From Knoxdaviesia capensis (Eukaryota > Ascomycota > Sordariomycetes > Microascales > Gondwanamycetaceae), in NCBI GenBank assembly GCA_001510575.1, contig LNGK01000003.1:3859732-3923731 (forward strand): a stretch of 64,000 nt of DNA, in the 5' to 3' direction. Shown here one piece after another: positions 59,323-64,000 of this stretch (positions within the stretch are counted from its first letter, which is position 1; each line of letters starts with the position of its first letter). A program made the position numbers and the translations under genes. The notes below the pieces were generated by a model. That model worked only from the letters and a program-made list of their open reading frames with translations. It made no database searches and was not told the origin of the DNA.

Positions 59323-61246
59323 TAGTCCTTTAGTTCTGGGTGGGTTATGTATGTGAGAGTGAAAGAGAGAGGCGGAGGAGGTTATGCTCGTGATCGAGAC
59401 GCGAAGAGGAGGAAGGAGAGGAAGGACCAGCAACGATGTCGGAAGGCTGAAAGGATTGCAGAATAGACAGGGCCGGAAGAGAGTCGGTGGTAGAAGGTGG
59501 TGTGTGTGTAGGTAGAAGGTGGTAGTAGTAAATGTGTGGAAGAGGGAGAAAAAAAACAAGAGAGAGAAGAAAGCAATAGAGGGATAAGGATGTTTGTGTG
59601 TGGGTGTGGAAAAAGGGTGTGGGATGGGCTATATGTATAAGGTGCATGTGCCCTTGGCATTTCAGGGGCACGAAGAGACCAGGAATAGCTGGGTGGGACT
59701 GGGGCCCCTGCTCTGTTTTAAGCAACCGATATGAAAAGAGTGCAGCAAAAAAAATGATAGTAATGATAATAACGGGCAGGGTTGGGGGATGGAGCCATCT
59801 AGACGATCGAAACCAACAAGGTTTCTCCATGACCCAAGCGAAAAATGACCTGGTCTGCAATTCTCTCTAGAAACGCGTCGAAAGGTCCATAGACGGAAAG
59901 CCAGAAAATAAAATAACAAGGATTTTCCACGCCAGGTCAGGGGCCAAAGGGGTCCCGGAATGAAGGAAGTGAGGTGCAATATTCGGGGAAATGATTGTGA
60001 TGCAGATATCGCGTGGGATGCAACGCAACGACTTCGAAGCCTTGAACGCACGTAGAACTTCTCTATGGCCAGTCTAGAATACTAGAATACGTATTTGAAC
60101 GTTGGATGTTCTTTTTTTTCTGGACTTTTGATTGACATGCATACCGAGATTCGGGGAGGAAATAGCCGAAGGGGAGGGGACCCAATGAAAACTTTTTTCT
60201 CCTGGAAGAGTAGCGAAAAACGGAGCGTTTCGTGACAGTGAACAGCCAGATGAAAGAGGGAGAGAGACAGAGACAGAAAACAGAGAAAGATCCCAATGAT
60301 CGGATAATGGACACGATAAAGAGCCAAAGACAGCTCGATTGAAGGAATGAAGACGTCTTGAAGTTGTCACGACGGGGAAAAAACCATCCAGAGATATCAA
60401 GAAAGATTGACAGGGGGATGTAGAAAGCTGGGAAAGAAACTGGGGGGGAGGAATCCCAAGAAGAAAATCGGGCTGCAATGGGGGGTATTTCAACAAAATG
60501 TACCCTTTTTTTTCCTCTTTCTTCTCTCAAGTCCGAGTAGAAGAAATGAGCGAGACAGTCTTAGAGTCCAAAGGTGGGGAACCAGAAGAAAGTGGAAAAA
60601 GACCAGCGGAATGGCAAGAATGGCCAGGCGAAGGACTAGGGACTACCCAACAGTAAGGAGAGAGACGCCAAACAAGCTCGAGTGGTGGAACACGAACGAA
60701 GTAATTAAGCACGAAACCCGAATTTCTTCGTCCTCGCACTTAGGGGGCCACCCTCGGGAATTGGAGCCGTAGCTTCGTGTCCTTCGAAAACAGGAGCGGG
60801 AAATGTATGTGCGCCTGTGTTACGGCGTACACTCTATATTGCACATGCAGCTGTCCCTGGCTGCATGTCACACCCTTCCTGGTCGTGGATATATAAACTG
60901 GGAGCCAGCAATCCAAGTTGGACGTTTGTATATGAATAGCCCAACGATCGAGGAAACTCTTCCGCATCGTTTGGCGCCGTGTTGGAGTGAGCATTGGCTG
61001 CCGGTTTCACTCTGGAACTGGCTGAGATCACAGATGAAATCATGTTTATGCTCTGGGCCGCTTGAGTGGCCTTCATAAAACACATTGACCACCAACGAAC
61101 TCCTTTCGGGGCGCGATTCTCAGTCCTGTGATTTCTTATAGAGGCAGAACTATCTATCCCTCCACATTCGTAAAATATGGGCGGATACCTCAGAATCATC
61201 CACCCACCACTCTGCAAACACTAGAAGCACAGGGATGGCCAATGAA

Positions 61247-61267
61247 GGGGGGGGGGGGGGGGGGGGG
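61247..61267. repeat. Poly-G run, 21 bases
   Basis: Twenty-one consecutive G on the plus strand (C on the transcribed minus strand), with quadruplex potential. Confidence 0.9.
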
Positions 61268-61375
61268 AGGGGTGGCTAAACGGTGGGGGATGGAACAGAA
61301 TGGTGCATGCACGGGAGTCCGCCCAACCAGCACCAGCAGGGTTGCCTATCACGAATGTCTCTCGTCTCGCTCTCG

Positions 61376-61397
61376 CTCTCTCTCTCTCTCTCTCTCT
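61376..61397. repeat. (CT)11 microsatellite
   Basis: Eleven CT units about 110 bases from the poly-G run. Confidence 0.85.
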
Positions 61398-62596
61398 GTC
61401 TTCTGTCTTCCCCATCATCCCTTTCTTGAATAAGAAAAAAAGAACGAACAAGAAAAAGAGCAGGACTCAAGGCCCCAAGACCTCCTCTCCTCCCTGACGA
61501 TATTATAAAACACCAACTATTCAGGAGCTAGCCTTGCTCACCAAAAGTTGGTGATTATGGGAATATGGGACTAACATAACACATTCGCGCCAGTTTAGGG
61601 GAAATCTATGCCATGAAAAGGCCATGGGTTGCTAAGATTTGCACCCAAGCGCCACTAGCGTTATGCACCGTCTGCAATGGAAAATTGATTTCTGGTAGCA
61701 CATGGAAGACCGGGGTCATCTAGCTTCAGGGGGGGTGGAAATGGTGTTGAGGGTACAGGGGGAAATGAAGCCAGAAAGACTAAAAAGGTGTAAGATTGTT
61801 CGTGATATCAAATGATCGAAAGAGGGCAACGAAGGAGAAGAATAACGGCGTACACATGTGACGTATGTTGTGAAGCTTTCACCGTGGAGAAAGTATGGCA
61901 ATGCCGACTTCTAGGAACATTCCTCCCTTCCCAAGGTGTCGGTCTCTCCTATTCTTTCTTGGCTTTCAATCCGCTTGGAGTACCACTATGACTCCTCCGG
62001 TGGGTGGAAGAGGAAAAGGATAAAAAATAGACACATCCAGTTGCCACTAGCCGCCGGCCGGTTATATCAATTTCGAATTCATTCCACTCCCTCCTGTGAG
62101 TCTAAGAGACTAAAATCTTAGACCAATGAGGTTGGTGGGTTTCTGAGGGAGGGGGGGCAAAGACAAACAGTTTTTTTTCGTATTGATTGGAAAAAGGAAA
62201 GAAAAAAGAATGCAAAGGTCCTCGTGCGTGTATTAACAAAGCCGCCTAACGCCACTTAACTTAGACGGCTCATCAATAGGCCGAGCTGAATGAAACAACA
62301 AAATTCCAACCACGGCGGCAAACCTTCCAACTTCCAGAAGAATGATCGGAATGTATTAACCGCTCCGAGCGTTGGCGGATCTTTTGGAGGGGTCTCCGTA
62401 AGGGATGAGGTGGTTCTTTAGGGAAGGTGGGAGAGTTGGGCTGAGGGAGACAGAGCACGTTTTGATTTAAAACTGCTCGGAACGTGAAGGAGATCAAGTT
62501 GGATCAACAGTGGGGAATAACGTTACAGAACGTAATGGGAAGGGCTGATCAAGGAAGAAGGGGGGCAAAAACCAAAGAAAACAGGTCCAAACTTAC

Positions 62597-62674
62597 CGCT
62601 TCAGCAGCTTCCGGCTTGATGTAATGATGGGCCGGGGCCGGACGGTTCTGTGCCATGGCTGCTCGGATGGTCAT
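62597..62674 (-). other. Orphan coding-like exon with splice donor
   Basis: ATG at 62674 opens 26 codons (MTIRAAMAQNRPAPAHHYIK, then PEAAEA) ending exactly at a consensus GTAAGT donor. Fungal-like composition, an internal ATG in good context (GCCATGGC) and the donor argue for a real first coding exon. Upstream, an ACTAACGCCTTGACAG acceptor ends at 62758, and a matching GTAAGT donor at 63111 would give a 354-base leader intron. A two-codon upstream ORF (ATG AGA TAA) lies at 62741-62733. No acceptor near 59322 joins it in phase with the downstream gene, so its partner exon is unknown. Confidence 0.45.
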
Positions 62675-64000
62675 GCTCTCAGAGCAGAAATGTGGTTGAA
62701 AAGTGTAAATAAAACTTGTGTGAAGGTCTCAGTTATCTCATGTTAGCGAGGTCGATTCTGTCAAGGCGTTAGTTCCGTGCAGGGAGTACTCACAATGCTC
62801 AGGGAAAGCCTCCAAAAATACAGTGCTCGTGCTAATTCGCCTTTTGACGAGATAAACTTGAGATTAGATTCAGGGTTCAACCATTCGCACTTAAAAGAAG
62901 AAAAAAATAGTGTAGCGCGCCTGGATGATAGATAAACGTCACTCCCACTAGAAAAGAAGTGTGCTCCCAAGAACAAGCTATCTACTGGCGGCAATATAGG
63001 TCCATCGGCGTTCCCTCAGGGAAACAAAGAATTTTGGCAGAACTAAACACTTCAGGAGATAAAAGAGCACATATTGAAGACAAAAATAAAAAATAAAAGA
63101 GTGCCACTTACCACACTAAAGGACGAGACTTCTTTGCTAGGCGTACGAAAAAGAAACCGGACAAAGATGTATCCTGGAAGTGTCCGTCGAGTTCGAGTTA
63201 AGAGAAATTCCGGCTTTCAACGTCGTCTAATCCAACATCGCCGGTATCCTGTTAGTCAACCCGACACTCTGGCAAAGCCCTGCACATACATAAGCGATTC
63301 ACGTTAAGGTATGTTGCGAATGACAACGACAGGCCAGCAATGACAAGGGCGATGTCTCTGAACAACCGCCAGAAGCGAGCGTGGGGTTTTCGGGGCAGGG
63401 AGATCTTCATCATGGGGGTAGGGAAGCTTGCAAGCAGTCGGGGAGGAAGCAAGGTGGTTGCTTGGGGGAAGAGCTGCACACTTTGGGGAAAGACACGGCA
63501 AGGCAGGAAGGGGCCAGGTTGTGACGGGGGGGTTATCGGTCAACAGGAGACCACATACACATACAATATGATGCGGTACAAAGGCCAAAGTTCACTCACT
63601 GGTAATAGGTGATATGAGGGATGACAGACCAGGGGAGAAAAGAAGGGAACCGAAATGTCTTGGTTGGAGGAGAAAGTGGAACAAAGAAGAGAATCAGTTT
63701 GAGGGGAAAGGGAAGAGAAAACAATAGGAGAGAGAGCCAGTGTTTTTGGCTGAGGACTTGGAGAAGAATAAACGACGAAAAAAGAACAGCAGGTCCAAGT
63801 TTCTATGGAAGAGAAAAGCTATGGGTTAAACGCGGGACCTAACGGGGGTGTGCCAGGTATAAAAACGGGAAGATTGCATGAGGAAGGGGTTCAAAGTCAG
63901 ATCAGATGCAGCAGAGAGAGCTGGGGCCTGGTCCATCCAGGCATTTACTTCCGGGAGTGATTAAGGAAACCCAAGATTGGGCCAAGTGAGCGCCGTATGC
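62675..64000. other. Leader/promoter DNA at the window end
   Basis: Apart from the leader intron signals described for 62758-63111, nothing is recognised. The plus strand is purine-rich at 63615-63800, so the minus-strand transcript may begin here or beyond the window. Confidence 0.4.

Larger units (their letters stand above)
59323..62596. other. 3.3-kb region upstream of the DUF8032-like gene
   Basis: Minus-strand CT-rich around 59400-59560 and 60060-60540. It contains a 21-base G run (61247-61267) and a CT run (61376-61397). Minus-strand frames are Ser/Phe/Leu low complexity. It is probably leader, intron or promoter of the gene starting at 59322. Confidence 0.45.

Noticed and set aside
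62758..62793. 36-base intron (GTGAGT...CTTGACAG)
   Set aside because: Too short for a fungal spliceosomal intron; the acceptor more likely pairs with the donor at 63111.

Overview
The window is nuclear DNA of a filamentous ascomycete, most likely Eurotiales (Aspergillus or a close relative). Evidence: short introns with GTANGT donors, CTAAC/CTGAC branch points and CAG/TAG acceptors; orthologue-like genes for an ATR kinase (UvsB), fungal Med17, eukaryotic double-length phosphofructokinase and fungal PI-PLC; a Fot1/pogo-type transposon destroyed by C-to-T mutation in the RIP pattern; and pyrimidine-rich leaders in front of genes. Exon limits below were worked out by hand from splice signals and reading frame. 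Functions are assigned from protein motifs without database searches.

Layout. 1-7677 (+): uvsB (ATR/Mec1), lacking only its extreme 5' end. 8553-10702 (+): PARP-type zinc-finger protein. 11222-11821 (-): small cysteine-rich secreted protein. 15098-15170 (-): tRNA-Lys(CTT). 16243-17899 (-): charged, RS-rich DUF8035-like protein. 20851-23457 (-): phosphofructokinase. 25017-27262: 2.25-kb RIP-degraded TIR transposon with TA target duplication and a 287-bp foldback insertion inside it, lying between the divergent pfkA and med17 promoters. 27659-29710 (+): Med17. 32787-33043 (-): a two-exon, 65-residue CxxC/CxxC zinc-ribbon gene, easily missed, in a 10-kb stretch that otherwise looks empty. 39753-42938 (-): phosphoinositide-specific phospholipase C with a large insert in its X domain. 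47544-50443 (-): long Gln/Pro-rich protein. 53712-54782 and 57338-59322 (both -): two divergent members of one fungal family (DUF8032-like), the second resembling MedA/Acr1-type developmental regulators. 62597-62674 (-): an orphan coding-like exon in a long leader.

The right half is gene-poor. Minus-strand genes are separated by 2.5-10 kb of purine/pyrimidine-asymmetric, microsatellite-rich DNA, as expected around regulatory genes with long leaders. A 12-bp palindrome (TACAGTACTGTA) recurs three times in these spacers. The genes do not form a biosynthetic cluster. They are housekeeping (checkpoint kinase, glycolysis, Mediator, tRNA) and signalling or regulatory genes (PLC, Q-rich and DUF8032-like proteins). 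No CRISPR, rRNA or viral sequence was seen.
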